A stretch of 64,000 nucleotides of DNA from the NCBI RefSeq assembly GCF_025602895.1, contig NW_026516206.1:744001-808000 (forward strand), given 5' to 3'. Position numbers and translations under genes: made by a program. Source of the DNA: Polychytrium aggregatum. Its lineage: Eukaryota > Chytridiomycota > Chytridiomycetes > Polychytriales. This document shows, piece after piece, positions 43,668 to 56,128 of the stretch (its first letter is position 1; each line of letters opens with the position of its first letter). Under the pieces are notes generated by a model. The model was not told the origin of the DNA and searched no databases. It saw nothing but the letters and a program-made list of their open reading frames with translations.

Positions 43668-46273
43668 ATGTCTGCGGTGAGCATCAGCCTGCGGCCTGTG
43701 CCGCCGATCCATGCTGTTGATGCATCGAGTCTGTCTGAGCCCATCATTGCGCTGACTCATGCTGCCATGCACATCCATTCCAGCTCGGCTTCCTCGTCAC
43801 TGGGCTGTATCTGCTCTCTCTGGTCTATCTCATTGCGCTGCTGCTCTTTGGCCACACCGAGTGCTTCAACAACTCGGTCCTGGGCAAGTTCCAGCGATTC
43901 TGGACGCTGACGGTGCCCCCTGTTTTGATGTATGTGCCGTCTCGCTGCAGCCTTGAGCGCCTGTGGCTCAGCTCGGCCGACTGTCTCCATGACTCGCAGC
44001 ACGCCAATGCAGCAATCTCTCTGTCTCGATCGTCATGGGAATCGAAGCCAAGGCCGTGACAATCCTCGGCACTGGGGCCACCTCGATTGTAATCTCCGTC
44101 CCGGTGCCACCACAGCCGCATCTCGAAGCGCATCGTTGGAGAGCGCATCGTCGAGGGATATCTCAAATACTACGATGCCCTGACCAATTCTCGACATCCT
44201 CTGGTTCAGGTGTGTTATGGCCGTGCGACGGACCATCCCATCTTATCCGTCTGTAGCAGAGCTGTTGGCGGGCACCCGATCTGCCATTCACAGCGGATTG
44301 ATTGCTCGCCATTCCCGTTCGTGATGGCGCTTTCCAGATATTCTACCTGCTGCTGGTGACGGTCTGCGCCGGTGTGTTCTTTAGAGATGGATATCACCGA
44401 ATCCCAAACCAGTTCCTCTCTCCCATCCACAGGTACAGTGGTCTGACATGCGTCGCTGAGGACGGGTGTGTCGGAGAAAGGAGCTCGTGGCAAGAGGAAT
44501 TTGCGATGCATATTGGCCTTCATCGAGATGCATCCGGCGACTCTGCCTCTGATCTGTTGTGCACTTTACAGGATCACACTGCCCCTGGCTCTTTTCTTTG
44601 TCTACGGGTCATACTACGCCATCTGCAACAGCGACCCTGGCACGTTGACAAAGCGCAACATCGAACAGGCCAAGCGGATGTATGACTATGACTTTGTCCT
44701 GTTCACGCCAAAGGAATGCAGCACCTGCCAGCTGGACAAGTAAGTGCTGCCACCGCACCCAGGCTGAGAACATGCACATATATTCGGCTCGGTCGAGAAC
44801 CCATACAGTTGCCGATGCGCTGATACTCTCATCTTTGAATCCAGGCCCGCACGCTCAAAACACTGCCCGCTGTGCAATAAATGCGTGGCTCGAATGGAGT
44901 AAGTCTGCAGGACGACTGGTCGCTGTGCTGCTCTTGATCGTTTCCCTGATCATGGTGTCTTCTGCCCCTCATTGCGCATCCGGGTTCTGGGACGCTAGCC
45001 ACCACTGCGCCTGGGGTAAGCTTGCTTGTCTGGATTCGTTCTGTAATTCTGCGGGTGCTCGGGTCGTCGAGCCGAGTTTTGTTCGTAATTTGGCCGCATG
45101 TCGTCCTCCAGTCTGCCGACTGACATGTGCTCGGCCCTGCTTGATCTACGACCTGCTCCGCATCGTCCTTGGGGCTCAATCTGCCAAAAGTCAACAACTG
45201 CATCGGTCAAGCCAACCAGAACTGGTTTCTGCTCTTCCTTCTCGCGACAACCCTCATTTCGCTCTATGGATCGTATCTGAGTTTTCAAATCCTACGCGCC
45301 GAGTACGTCGGGAAGCGGCTTCATCAGCTGTATGTTGTCGACAGAGTGACTCGACAAAGCCGTCCCTTGGTATGGTGGGAAGGATGTTTGGTAAGTGGAA
45401 TATGTGCATATGTGGCCGATATTCTCGCATCTGTTGCGGCTGTGGCTGTGGCTGTGGCTGTGGGCTCGCTACTCCACGGGGTCTTTTGATCCTGTCTGTA
45501 TACCGTTCATGTCTCCATGGTACAGCCTTCAGCCCCGGGCGGCTTCTGCAGATACTCGCTGCCCAAGGCCGTCTCTCGGCCTGCTGCTCACTCTCAACTG
45601 AGTCACTGTTTTGGTATTCTGATGGTTTGCAGTATATCACGCGCAAGGATCCCGCTATCGGCATTCTGTTCATCTTTACGTTGCTGGCTGCCGTCGTAGT
45701 CATTGGATTCATGGGATACCAGCTCTCGCTCATCTTCCGCGGCACGACCAGTAAGTTGCTCTTGTGGCAATGGCTGTGCTGTTTCAGTCCGCATTCTCCT
45801 CTGTATGCGAATCAGGCCGCGAGCCCTCCAGCTTTCTGAGACATGTCTTCAACTCGTCTGCAGCGAACGAGAGTTTCAAATGGAGCGACCTGGACTATGC
45901 CATCCGCCAGCGAGAGGTAACGTCCATCGACCGTGACGTCTATGAATACAACCGCCGCTACGACTGGCGGAAGCGCGGACAGTACTTTGACGAACACGGC
46001 GACCTGAAGCTCGAGGTTGTCGGCCACCTCCACCCAGCCGAGACCGACCCGGCCCCCAATACCCTGAGGCGCCGACACACAACTGGCAGGCAGTCACCAG
46101 AGCAACCCGATTCTGCCGAGACCCTGGATCCCGACAACGATTCCGAGGATGTTAGTGGTACCTTTGGCCGCGGAGAGATGGTCGAGATCACCAAGGTATC
46201 GCAGTTCCGCAACATATACGACCGCGGGCCGTGGCAGAATCTCATGGAAGTGTTGCATCCCGAGTCGCTGTGA
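43668..46273 (+). CDS. SWF1: DHHC palmitoyltransferase, Swf1/ZDHHC4-like
   Basis: Ten exons, 43668-43676, 43784-43929, 44116-44209, 44338-44432, 44572-44739, 44845-44898, 44999-45015, 45191-45390, 45633-45750 and 45864-46273, give 436 aa. A membrane helix follows the start (LGFLVTGLYLLSLVYLIALL), then two more before the cysteine-rich domain. That domain reads KECSTCQLDKPARSKHCPLC, NKCVARM, DHHCAWVNNCIG (about 155-205); Cys of DHHC is the acyl carrier. Two helices (FLLFLLATTLISLYG, ILFIFTLLAAVVVIGF) and a cytosolic tail with NIYDRGPWQNLMEVLHPESL follow. The PARSKHC style and the small first exon match Swf1, which palmitoylates SNAREs close to their membrane anchors. The DHHC motif is split by two introns, leaving a 17-nt exon for HHCAW. 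Confidence 0.9.
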
Positions 46274-46723
46274 GAAGATCGCCGAGAGTCCATTTCTGTA
46301 TCCTCAATCGCCGCACGACGCTGACGAGAGCCACCATCGTAGCGAGCGCCTATTGCCCAAAGACTCGCGGCACCGATGCGTCTGGACTGGGCCCGGCTGC
46401 CCTTGCTCCCCACCTCTGCTCTGGTCCGTGCCTTCCAGTCGCGCCATTTCTCCATGCGATGCACGATATTTACGACAACACGAGATTCGGTCATGTTCAA
46501 CGGGTGTTCAGCAATATAATATGGCTGGTGTGCCATAAACGAAGCGATTTTGCAGCGACGGGCACGGGGGTGGATAGTCATTCTCGACAACACCATCAGG
46601 CAATTGCGGAACGGATGTGCAATCGGACGAGCAACCCGGCGCGCCGGATGCATGGCCAACAAGGGTCTACATTGCCGTTCTAGCACGGCCAAAAAGCGAG
46701 CGACAAAGGGAAAGGGAGCAATC
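46274..46723. other. Convergent spacer SWF1 / VPS35
   Basis: 3' UTRs of two convergent genes; no gene recognised. Confidence 0.5.
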
Positions 46724-49700
46724 TCAGCGGCCCAGCTCAATGTCGCCCCACTTCCCCTTGGCCTCAAAGCCACCATCGACGCCAGGGACGTTCGAGGCCA
46801 ACTTGCGCGACTCCTCCTCCTTCTTCTGGACAATGTATGCCAGGATGTTGCGGAAGTGCTTGACAACCGAGTCCGACACCTTGGGGCTGTAGATGCCGTC
46901 GTCAAAGAGCGAGTTGGTGCTGCGGCCGGCGCCGGAGCCAAGAGGGTTAGAGCGTTGGCCCGTCGGAGCGATGAAGGTCGATGCGTTAGCAGACGAGTCG
47001 ATGTTGGCCAAGTTGGTCTGGATCAGGTCGATGAGGGAGTTGAGGTACTTGACAGTGATCTGTGCGGCACAAATCCAGATAACAGAGAAGGCAAGGCAGG
47101 CAGGGCAGGCAGGACGAGCAAGGCAGCCAGGATGGGCGGGAAAAGCTCGGTCAGAAACGGTGTGATGCAGCCATTGGGACGCGGCAGGATGCCGTCGTGA
47201 CAGGTAACACTTCCGAGGCGCATCGCAGGTATCTCAATGTGCAGCTGTAGTTCATTGCGTAGTTACACGTACCGCCTCGTTGTGGTGCTCAAAGTACCAC
47301 AGATATCGCTCGAGAATGTCGACAAACAGCTCAATGTTGACGGTCTGGTCCATGACAGAGTCGGCGATGCGAAGGGCCTTCTGCAGACACTCCAACACGC
47401 GCTTGCCGTCGCGATAGACGGGCTTGTCTTCGGCGCGCTTGACTTGATCGTCGCCCCAGAAGAGATGCGACACCAGAATGACCCCGCGGCACTGGTCGAT
47501 TCGCTTCAGGAGCCGGGACGAGTGGACGGCGCACTTGGTGATGAGGGTTTCGTAGTTTTCGTACCCAAAGACGGTGGTGGTGTACAGCGAGCCAATGATC
47601 AGGTTCAGGGCAGCCACCTGTGCCTTGGTGTCGGAAATGGAGTCCTCATAGATAGTGAGCGCCTGTGAGCAGAGACAGGTGAGACGCACACATCAGCATC
47701 GATTGGGGCCGAGGCAGCGATGTCATTCCGATACAGGGACACGAGGCAGCGATGTCATTCCGATACCGGGACCCAAGGCATCTGTCCCCAAGAGGATGCT
47801 TCCTCAGAGTCATAGGCGCCAGAGCAACGGAGATCTGGCATACTACAAAAAGCTCACCTGGACAAAGAACTCGTACGACAGCTCTTCGAGGTCATGCAGA
47901 TCGGTGCTCTTTGCTGCCATGACAAAGAGTCGCAGCGACATGTCGGGAGGGCTCAGCAGGCCTCGTCCCAGGCGGGAGCTCGAACCAGCACCGTCGTCAC
48001 GCGGGGAGTGGCCATAGTCGTCGCTGATGGCTTCGGGAGTCTTTGCGAGACTGGAGATGGTCTGGTGAATGAACTTGTAGAGGGCCGCGAGCTTTTGCTT
48101 GGTAACGTCGTCCTGCAAATGGTAGGCGCGCCGAGTGAGACGCAGCGCTGCGACAATCGATGCGTTGGGATCGCGTGTGGGTCCATTCACTTGCCGAAGC
48201 TCATGCGGCTGAACACGGGACACTTACTTCGGGGCCATCACGAGAAAAGAGCGTGGCGATGCGGATGCAGGCGATCGTCAGGGCCGGGAGAGTGAAGCGG
48301 ATACGAAGCTCGCCGCCTTCGCCAAAGTGTCGGCGGGCAGCCGAGAGCAGCGCAAACTCATTCTCGGCGTTGCCCTCCTCTGTCTTGAGCAGATGAACCA
48401 GCTTGGCGACCATGCTTTGCTCCTCGACAATGTCGTCCCAATCCAGGGGCAGCTCCTCTGCCGGCTTGGACCGGGGCACGTACTTGGGTCCGTCGGCAGG
48501 CTCCTCCTCCACTGGCGAGGACTTGGGCCCGAACAAGCCTCCGTCCCGCTGGTCCTTGATCATGACGCTGCAGAGCTCGCCGAAGATGGCGTTGACACCA
48601 TCGATGGTGCTGATGATGAAACCGTTTGTCGCAGCCTTGATCGCGGTAGTGGCCACCACATGGGCGACCTGGCGACGAGTGGTATACGGCTGGAGTGCCA
48701 ATATGTCGGTGAAGTTGCCGGCCTGGCTAGCGCCGTCGATTCCAGCCCCGCGGATGGCTGAGGGGAATTTGAGCAGGGTAAGGACATTTGCATCGTAGGC
48801 ACGGATGGGGCTGACGAGCAGCTGGACAAAGAGGTTGCTTGTCTGGGTCGTCTTGAGCTCCGGACTGGCACCGTGTAACCCAGATGAATGAGTGATTAGG
48901 TCTTGGAACAAATCCGTCAGCTGCCCTTTGTTCTCTTTCTCGCAACCAAAGAGAAAGCATGATCTATCTGCCTCATGCTCTGGCCAGACTCCCCGCACAA
49001 AGTATCTTCTCAGTGTTTCGCGAAACACTCTCCGACACCTACGCGTTCTGTTCCTGGGCAATCAAGAGCTGCTCCTTGGCAAAGCCCAGAACGTTATCGA
49101 CGTTGGAGAGTTGCTCGGGGTAGCAGTTGAGAGACAGGTTCATCAACGACACGAGTAGAGCGATGATGTCGTGGATGTTGAACTCGGGACGGGCGCGAAT
49201 CAACTCGGTGACCTGGCCCCAGAATACATCAAAGAGCTGGATGTCGTTTGGAATGCCGCTTCCCTCTGGGAATGGAATCAATGGAACCGTTCCGTGCCGG
49301 TTTGGATATAGCGAATAGTGTCAGCGGAGATTATGGAGAGACCATGCGTTGCATATCCGCGCGATCATTGCATATTGACTCCTCTGATACGCACCGCTCT
49401 TCTCGTCGTGCTCTTCGCGAGTACGAGCGGCATAGCTCGAGAAGCGATCAATGAGACTGATGACGATCTGTTTCACATTGACGCTTCGCTGGAGCTGAGC
49501 AGTAGCTGACAGGAACGAGTCCAGGGAGCGGAGATGGAAATCGTCGGGGAAGACCTAATGCGCATGGTCGAGTCCAAGCGCAAATGTCAGTCGGTCAGGT
49601 TCGAAACATCACCATGTTGGATTCGCTAGTCGGGCCATTGGAGCTGCATGGCATGAATGGGTTTGCAACGATGCAGCGACGCAGCAGATACCTGAATGAT

Positions 49701-51437
49701 AACCTCCATGAGGTATTCCTGGGCGATCAGGTCTTTGCAGCTCACGATTTCGTCAAGGATGACGGGCAAGACAAGCTAGGAGATAGTTCACATGTGAGTG
49801 AGGGAGTCGTCACCAGGGCAGAGCAGGCACAGGCAACACCGGCGGGGCATCATGCTAGCCGTAAGGTAATCGACCAAGCCAACCACTCATCATTTCCAAA
49901 CCTAGACCGCTAACTCGTTTTGCTGCCACTGGTGACGGGAAGCGGGACGGCGGCCTTACCGAGCTGTAAATGCCAAAGTCAAGGCCATCGAGCTGGCTGA
50001 GCCGGACGAGGTTGGATCCGACGAGAAGACGCAGCTCTTTGCGCTCTCGCTCGCGGAGCTCGCGCTCCTTCATCGGACCCTGGTGCTGCAGTCTGACCCA
50101 AAGCTTGTTCATCTCCATAAAGTTCTGCAGGATGAAGTGGATCGAGTCGTGGATGGTTCCATGAGGGCTGCGGGGGTAGGAGCAGTGAACAGTGAGACGT
50201 TGGTGATGGCCGCAAGACAGTCAGTCGCCCAGCCAGACAGAGCGAAGGATCAGGTATCCAAGGCAGAAGGCTAGAGAGACACGGTAATGACGCTGCTTAC
50301 CCATCGATCGTTCCGTCGGGCAGATAGTCTCGGGTCATGGTGCTCAAGTAGTAGCGCAGGAACAGGCCGCGGGTGGGGTGCTGCACTCCACGGGACATCT
50401 CGAGCATGTCCTTCATGAGCTCCTTGATGGGCGGAACATCGGCAATTGGGTCTGATGCTGCCTGTGAGTTGCCGTCCTTGGATGACTGAGCCTCCTTGGA
50501 AACGCGCATATAGACCGAGCCGACGGTGACCATCAGATAGAGGCGGGGGACGACACTGCCGGCGTACTGGACCAGCTCGTAAAGATCAGAGAGGTGGTGG
50601 CGCCGAGACATGTGCGCATCGTAGAGGTAGATGGTCAAGTGCCTGAGCTCGTCAAAGATCGACATGTCTGAGAAAGACGACGAGAAATCGCAGAGATGTA
50701 CGTTTAGGCGCACCGCACAGGCAAGAGAGGGAGAGCAATCCTGGCAGCACCACCAGATGGCCGGACACGCTTCCTGAACGCAGACCGTTTCAAGCGAAAG
50801 GCAGATCATCTCTGGAGAACGGCTGTGGCAGGAATTGAACCACCGTAGGTGCTGATGGAAAGGTGCCGGCGCGCTCGAGAGGCAGGGAGATCCCACCCAG
50901 GCGTCAATCCAGGTATACATACAAAGCTCATAGTAGCTCTTGGGAGTAAGCGCCGAGGTTCGGAGCTCGGTGAGCATTGTCGAGCAGTGCTTCAGCGCAT
51001 CCATCAACTTGTTGTTCTCCTGGAAATCGAAATAAATCAGCGGTGGATCAAGAATCTGATGCTTCGGGCCTGGGCTTGTCGAGGGCGGCGACCAATGCAA
51101 ACCCGGGCTCTGCGATGGCGGCCCTGCCTGCCGGCACCGAGACGGAGCCGCCCCATGCATATGCATCAGGAGAAAGTGATCAGGGTCGCCAGAGACTCTA
51201 CGCTGGCAGAAGAATGAGCGACCGCCATGCCCAGGAGTCCTGCCGATGGCGACGCCGGGCCATGCGGGATCCTACCAGGCATCGCTTCATGTGGAAGGCC
51301 TGGACCTTGATGACACTGAGGGCTTCCTCCAGAATCTTGGACTGCGCCTCGATAGGGGCAGGCGATATCGGGTTGGAGACCGGGGCAAGATCATCGGTGG
51401 CGGGATTGGACGGACCCGTGTGGACGTAGCTGGACAT
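46724..51437 (-). CDS. VPS35: Retromer subunit Vps35
   Basis: Eleven exons, 51276-51437, 50923-51019, 50301-50667, 49960-50167, 49692-49775, 49395-49554, 49043-49265, 48228-48864, 47858-48112, 47273-47662 and 46724-47059, give 972 aa, slightly longer than typical Vps35. Hallmarks in order are: [49 protein letters not shown], the Vps26-binding motif [83 protein letters not shown] and SHLFWGDD followed by [16 protein letters not shown]. Vps35 is the scaffold of retromer and returns cargo from endosomes to the Golgi. Ser/Pro-rich segments lie at the N-terminus and at about 620-690. All introns are GT-AG and frame-consistent. Confidence 0.94.
47711..47772. repeat. Two-copy 32-bp tandem repeat in VPS35 intron
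   Basis: The unit GAGGCAGCGATGTCATTCCG plus 12 more bases is present twice in a row within the intron at 47663-47857, with one substitution visible. Confidence 0.9.
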
Positions 51438-52511
51438 GGGGGATGCGGGATGCGGCGGCGAGAGGCTTTGGTGGGCTGAGCTCTGGTGAGGAGAGGTGCT
51501 GGAAGCGAAAGAGGACAGGAGGAACCGACGATCCAGGACCAGGCGCGGCAAATGGCTGGGGGGGGGGCGAGATGCCAAGGAGAGCGGCGTTCTCGGCGAG
51601 AGCAGACGAGAGCGGGCGAGACGACGCGACCCCGAGGAGCAAGGACTGAACCCGGGCGGAACTCAGACACCCTGGGCTGGAGCGGGACTGGGACATGAGC
51701 CCCAAGGGCAAGACGCTGTTCCCGGCATTCGCTACGCATGTCCGCACGGTGCGCTAGCGAATGCCAACTCACGGGGTGGTACATTGCCATCTGAGCGCCG
51801 CACTGTCCACGAGATGTGCAAGCAAGATGTGCAAGCGAGTCGTGGACCAGGCAGCAAGGGAGATCGAGGTGCTGATTGCCTTTGGAAATGCCTCCTGGAA
51901 GCAAGTGAAGGGATATGCATCCAGCCCACGAAGACTCAGGGTCGCCAAGTACTTTGAGCAATTCATCCACCACCAGAGACGTCCAGGTGAGCTCGGTGAG
52001 CGAGTTCAACACATCCCAGGTGTGCTCGAGGATCTTGATATCGATACACCGTAGAACTGTCCAGATGGTCGAGTGAATGCACCACACAAAGAGATTGCCA
52101 ACCAGGACAGGAAACAATCGCGTGGCTTGCCCACTGGAGCCTACAGATCAGCAGACTTGTGTCGCTGAAGCGAGAAAGTGACTGTCTCGTTTCTTTCTGG
52201 ATTGACCGTACAACCGGGATTGGCCTGATATATTCCCAGGCGAACAGGCCCTCAGCGACCGATAGAGAGGCTCTTGGAGTGAGTCGCGAAAAGCACATCA
52301 CAGTGCGGTTGGCTCTAAACGCGAGAGCCAATCCGTCTGGGTAGGCTGGATGATTATGGTTTTGCACGGAGACGCAGGTGGATACGAGGGAGGCTGGCAG
52401 AAACAGATGGATTCGAATCATGGAAAGGAAAACTTCGTGGAAATAGAACCTTCATGGAAACAGGGCTTCCATAGAAACAGGGCCCGTCATTAGCGTACCA
52501 GGCGCGCGATA
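51438..52511. other. Spacer between VPS35 and the LRR receptor gene
   Basis: Just over 1 kb without a supportable gene. The VPS35 frame is open upstream of its ATG and there are modest frames on both strands, none with a domain. A GGAAACA/CATGGAAACAGGG-like short repeat occurs at about 52430-52490. Confidence 0.45.
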
Positions 52512-55500
52512 TTAGTGTGGCCTATCGATTGATGAATAGGCTGGGAGCCGCAGAGCGCCCTGGAAGATGGGACGGATCTTGTGTATCGGAATCATTCCCA
52601 CAGCGCCTGTGCTCTCATTCTTGCCCTAGATCAGAAGAACGGCAGATCACAGAGTCAGTCCAATGCGGGCGAGAGCGAGCTAGATATCCCCCAAAGCAAG
52701 CATGTGTGCACGAGCGCGGTCCCAGCCATTCATGGAGAGGAGCATCCCAACGGGGACAACCGACGAGATACCCGACGAGTTATCCACCAAGATCGCGAAT
52801 CAAGTACAGTCAATTCCATGGAAGAGCGCCTACCTCGGCTCGATCCCGGTCAAACGCTTGGAAGAGCTGGATCCGATCGCCGACATTGAGCTCGATCTCT
52901 ATGCCATTTGCGTCATGGAATTCAACAACCTCGTAGTTTGCGCTACTCTGGCCGGACGACACCGACGTCATCTCCATGGTATCCGAGCCAGAGTTACGCG
53001 GCCCGGATGACTCTCGGTATCGGTATTTGCTGTCTCCGCCGGTGTAGAAGGGCCAAACGTGCTTCCCAGACCCCGAAACGGCCATGGATATCGTGTCAGC
53101 GGGGCTGTAGTCCATGCGATAGGATGCATGTGGGGACACGGCAGAGTCGCTCTGGTGGGTTGCAGTCCGTGCTGTCAAAGGGCTTGGTAGCGCAGGGAAG
53201 GAGAGAGCATCCATTGAAGTAACTGTCCTCCGGACGTCAAAGCTTGGTTGAGTGTCGGCACTGGGTGCGGACGAGACCGCAACAGAGTGGGCAGTGTTCA
53301 CGCGCAAGGGATGGCCGGCATCGTAGAGGTTGGGGAGGGGAGGGGTGGCTTCTGTCGGCAAAGTGGGGTCTGTGAGTCCGACATGGCTGCCTCCGCCAAA
53401 GCTTGTGCGTTGATGGTCGCTCTCGTACGCTCTGGCTTGAGTTGTGGCCTTTTTCCTGCGAGCGAAGAAGAGTGCAGCGATGACACCAAGAAGGACGACT
53501 ACACCCGCAACAGAGCCGATGATGGCAGCCATGGGAAGGGATGAGGACGAGGAAGAAGAGGGCGATCCAGGTGTAGGAGACAGAGATGAGGTTGGCACAG
53601 GATTGAGCGGCGTATTGGCACCAGAGGAAGCGCTGAAAAGAGGAGGAGGATCGGTGGAGCACTTGAGATTGCCAAAGTCCCAGCCCTGGCTGCCCGAGGG
53701 CATCGCGCAGCTGGCCAGCCGAATTGTGCCGCTGAGAGCCGGGTTGCTGGAAAAGTCTCTGTCGGCCAACAAAGCAACTTGGTGAGCTAACGCTGGATGT
53801 GAGGACGCAGAAGAAGATAGCGCCATCCACATGAAAGTCGACCTGGCTAGTGTTGACTCACACGTAGTTCAGTAGTGTAAGGTTACGAAAGTCCAAATCG
53901 ACAATGCCCGCGAGCTGGTTTCGGTTGACGTTTCTATTGGGCAAGAGGATGAATGAGAGAGGGCCGCGCATCTCAAGCGAGGATACCGGACCCAGGGCGT
54001 GTGGCTGCCAATCGAGATGCTACCGGACTTGCTGTAGCTGCTCAGGCACCACACAAGATCGCCCAAGAATCGCCTACATCTTGGTCAGTTGGGTCATTCG
54101 GCCGACACTGGAAGGAAAGAGGCCAGTAAAAGCATTGCCATCGAGGGTGCTGCGTTGACGATAGAAGCAAGTCAGGTGGCGATAGGGCCTGGGCTTTTGC
54201 GCACAACTCGGCAAATGCAGCAGTGCAGGCGAGTCAAGGGATTTGGATCACCACTTACAGTTGCTGAAGGTTCATTAGGTTGCTGATGCTGTCGGGAATG
54301 GTGCCGCTGAGCATATTATTGTGTACGTCGCTGGGAAAATGTCACAGTTAACGGCCGTGGATGAGAGTGGCAGTTGATATTACAAATGAGAATGCCACTC
54401 AACCTGAGAGACTGTGCGGGATGATTGCAGGGTCGTGCAAACATGCAGGCCATGCTGGGACATGCTGGGATATGCTGGGACATGCAAGTCGGCGTGCGGG
54501 CCAATGGACGCGTCGGTATTGGGTGCTTTGCTTACATGAAACGGAGGGCAGTGAGGTTTCCAATGCTATCGGGAAGAGGTCCTGTCAAACTGTTGGATTC
54601 CAGGTGCCTGCAGGTGGATACAGATGGACTGGGCTCAGTAGCAACACAGACGACGCACCGCAGCCCCGCCTCAAAGCACCGACCCCAAATATCATGCCAG
54701 CAACGATAAAGACCTACAGGACGGACAGCTGCTGGAACGTGCCGATGGTGCTTGGAATCGAGCCAGAGAGCAGATTGGTATCCAACCGCCTGGTTCCAGA
54801 AGTCAGTTAGAGGCATGCGGAAGGGCACCGCTGCTGGTGCTGGTGATGATGCAGAAGTGGCTTGACGAGTTGATGCCGTATTGCTGACTAGCGGGCACTC
54901 ACAGGGTCTGCAGGTTGATGAGGGTATTGATGTCTGCGGGGATCGATCCGGTGAGTTGCGTCGCGCTCAAGACCCTGTTTGCGACGAGGGCGAGTGGGCG
55001 AGATCGGGATTAGACGGGACAAGCAGCTCAGGCGCAACGACGAGGCACAATTGAGCTGGTTTGGAGGCCGAAGTTAAGCGCACCGAACGGTGGACAGCGC
55101 GAGATGGCAGAGACTGGCATCTTGGCCCCCATGCCCGCTGGCGCTTTGCTGTGCTGGCCAGTTGCCGAGATCCAAAGCGGCCAACCAGAATAATGCGATC
55201 CTCGGTATTGAGCAGGCATACTTACAGGCTGGTGACCCGGGTGCCTGTTGAGTCGCAGCTGATGGCGCTGGCATCGCTGCAGCAGGCGAGCGGAATGGCA
55301 GGAAAGGTATTGTGGACGTATGTGCAGTCGGAGCCTGGCGACCGAGATGGCCAATTGACTGATGGTCAGTAGGAGCATTAGGGAACCAGCAGATACACAA
55401 GAGCGGATGCATACTCATGGCCGATGATCCTGCGGGAGAGGACTGCTGGGCTTTGCGTTGCCTGGATGGAAGCCCGTCCTGAGGATGCCCCAGACGAAGA

Positions 55501-55640
55501 GAGAGAGGGCCGAGCGATGCACGGCGACGCCGAGATAGATTGCGGCTTGCGAGCGAGGTCCTCTGAAGCAGCCTGAAACAAAGGACAAGGGAGGAGAGCG
55601 ACAGGACGAGGGCGACGCCTGGACATGGCCGCGGCAGTGT
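52512..55640 (-). CDS. LRR transmembrane receptor with cytosolic SH3 domain
   Basis: Supported exons are 55226-55358 (LRR N-cap, with DCTYVHN, CCSDAS and ISCDSTG), six consecutive 72-nt exons at 54903-54974, 54718-54789, 54536-54607, 54259-54330, 54078-54149 and 53862-53933, then 52834-53758 and 52512-52625. Each 72-nt exon encodes one 24-residue LRR of the plant-like type (for example LDTNLLSGSIPSTIGTFQQL). After the LRRs come a Ser/Pro spacer, one membrane helix (AAIIGSVAGVVVLLGVIAAL), a cytosolic linker and a C-terminal SH3 domain (IELNVGDRIQLF, then GAVGMIPIHKI) split by the last intron. The start is unresolved: a hydrophobic stretch VALVLSLSSLVLCF encoded near 55590-55630, in a frame whose exon would end at 55415 with the correct phase, is probably the signal peptide, but no ATG was found for it. 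Likely a surface receptor signalling through SH3 contacts; ligand unknown. Confidence 0.82.
54425..54485. repeat. GGGACATGCT tandem repeat in LRR receptor intron
   Basis: Short units of ATGCTGGGAC/ATGCTGGGAT repeated in the intron between two LRR exons. Confidence 0.75.
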
Positions 55641-56128
55641 GTGTCGGTGGTGGCACCGGCAGAGCCACCTCTGTCGCACAGTCGCACACGCGATGCTGCG
55701 GTGTCACCGCACCGGCGGACCCCCATTTGCTGTGTGCTTGCGAGAGCGTGCTGCGCAGGCTGTGGCACAGACCCATCAATCAGCAGGGCTCGCACAGGCG
55801 CGCACAGCGAGACCACGGGGCCGATTGAAACATGCGGTGGGGTCGGTGGTGGAGTGCAGCGACAAGGGCCAGGGATCGCCAGCAACAGCAAGGCAGCAGC
55901 AAGGCAGCAGCCGGACACATCCCCGGACAACGTCGCTGAGCATTGACAATCGGCACAATCAGCACGGTCGGTGTCTGTGTGCCCAGCACCAGACCGCACC
56001 CCCAAACACACGCCGAAAAACGAAAGGAGCGGCGGTTGTGATCGCACAGCGGGATCGTGGTCCTGATCCAAGTGCCTCCGAGATGCACAGACCGATCCGC
56101 GCCGCCACAAACGGCTTGCTCCACACAT
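55641..56128. other. Spacer between the second DHHC gene and the LRR receptor gene
   Basis: Likely contains the unresolved first exon or promoter of the LRR receptor. CAGCAAGG-type short repeats lie at about 55880-55912. No other gene recognised. Confidence 0.4.

Noticed and set aside
48113-48227. A 19-nt intron in VPS35 (GTAAGTGTCCCGTGTTCAG)
   Set aside because: It would keep an extra segment within a conserved Vps35 helix region. The same donor joined to the acceptor at 48113 gives an ordinary intron and an exact match to the family pattern ([20 protein letters not shown]).
50826-50842. A B-box-like GGTTCAATTCC on the minus strand, possible tRNA
   Set aside because: The T stem does not pair, no A box or acceptor stem is present, and it lies in a VPS35 intron.
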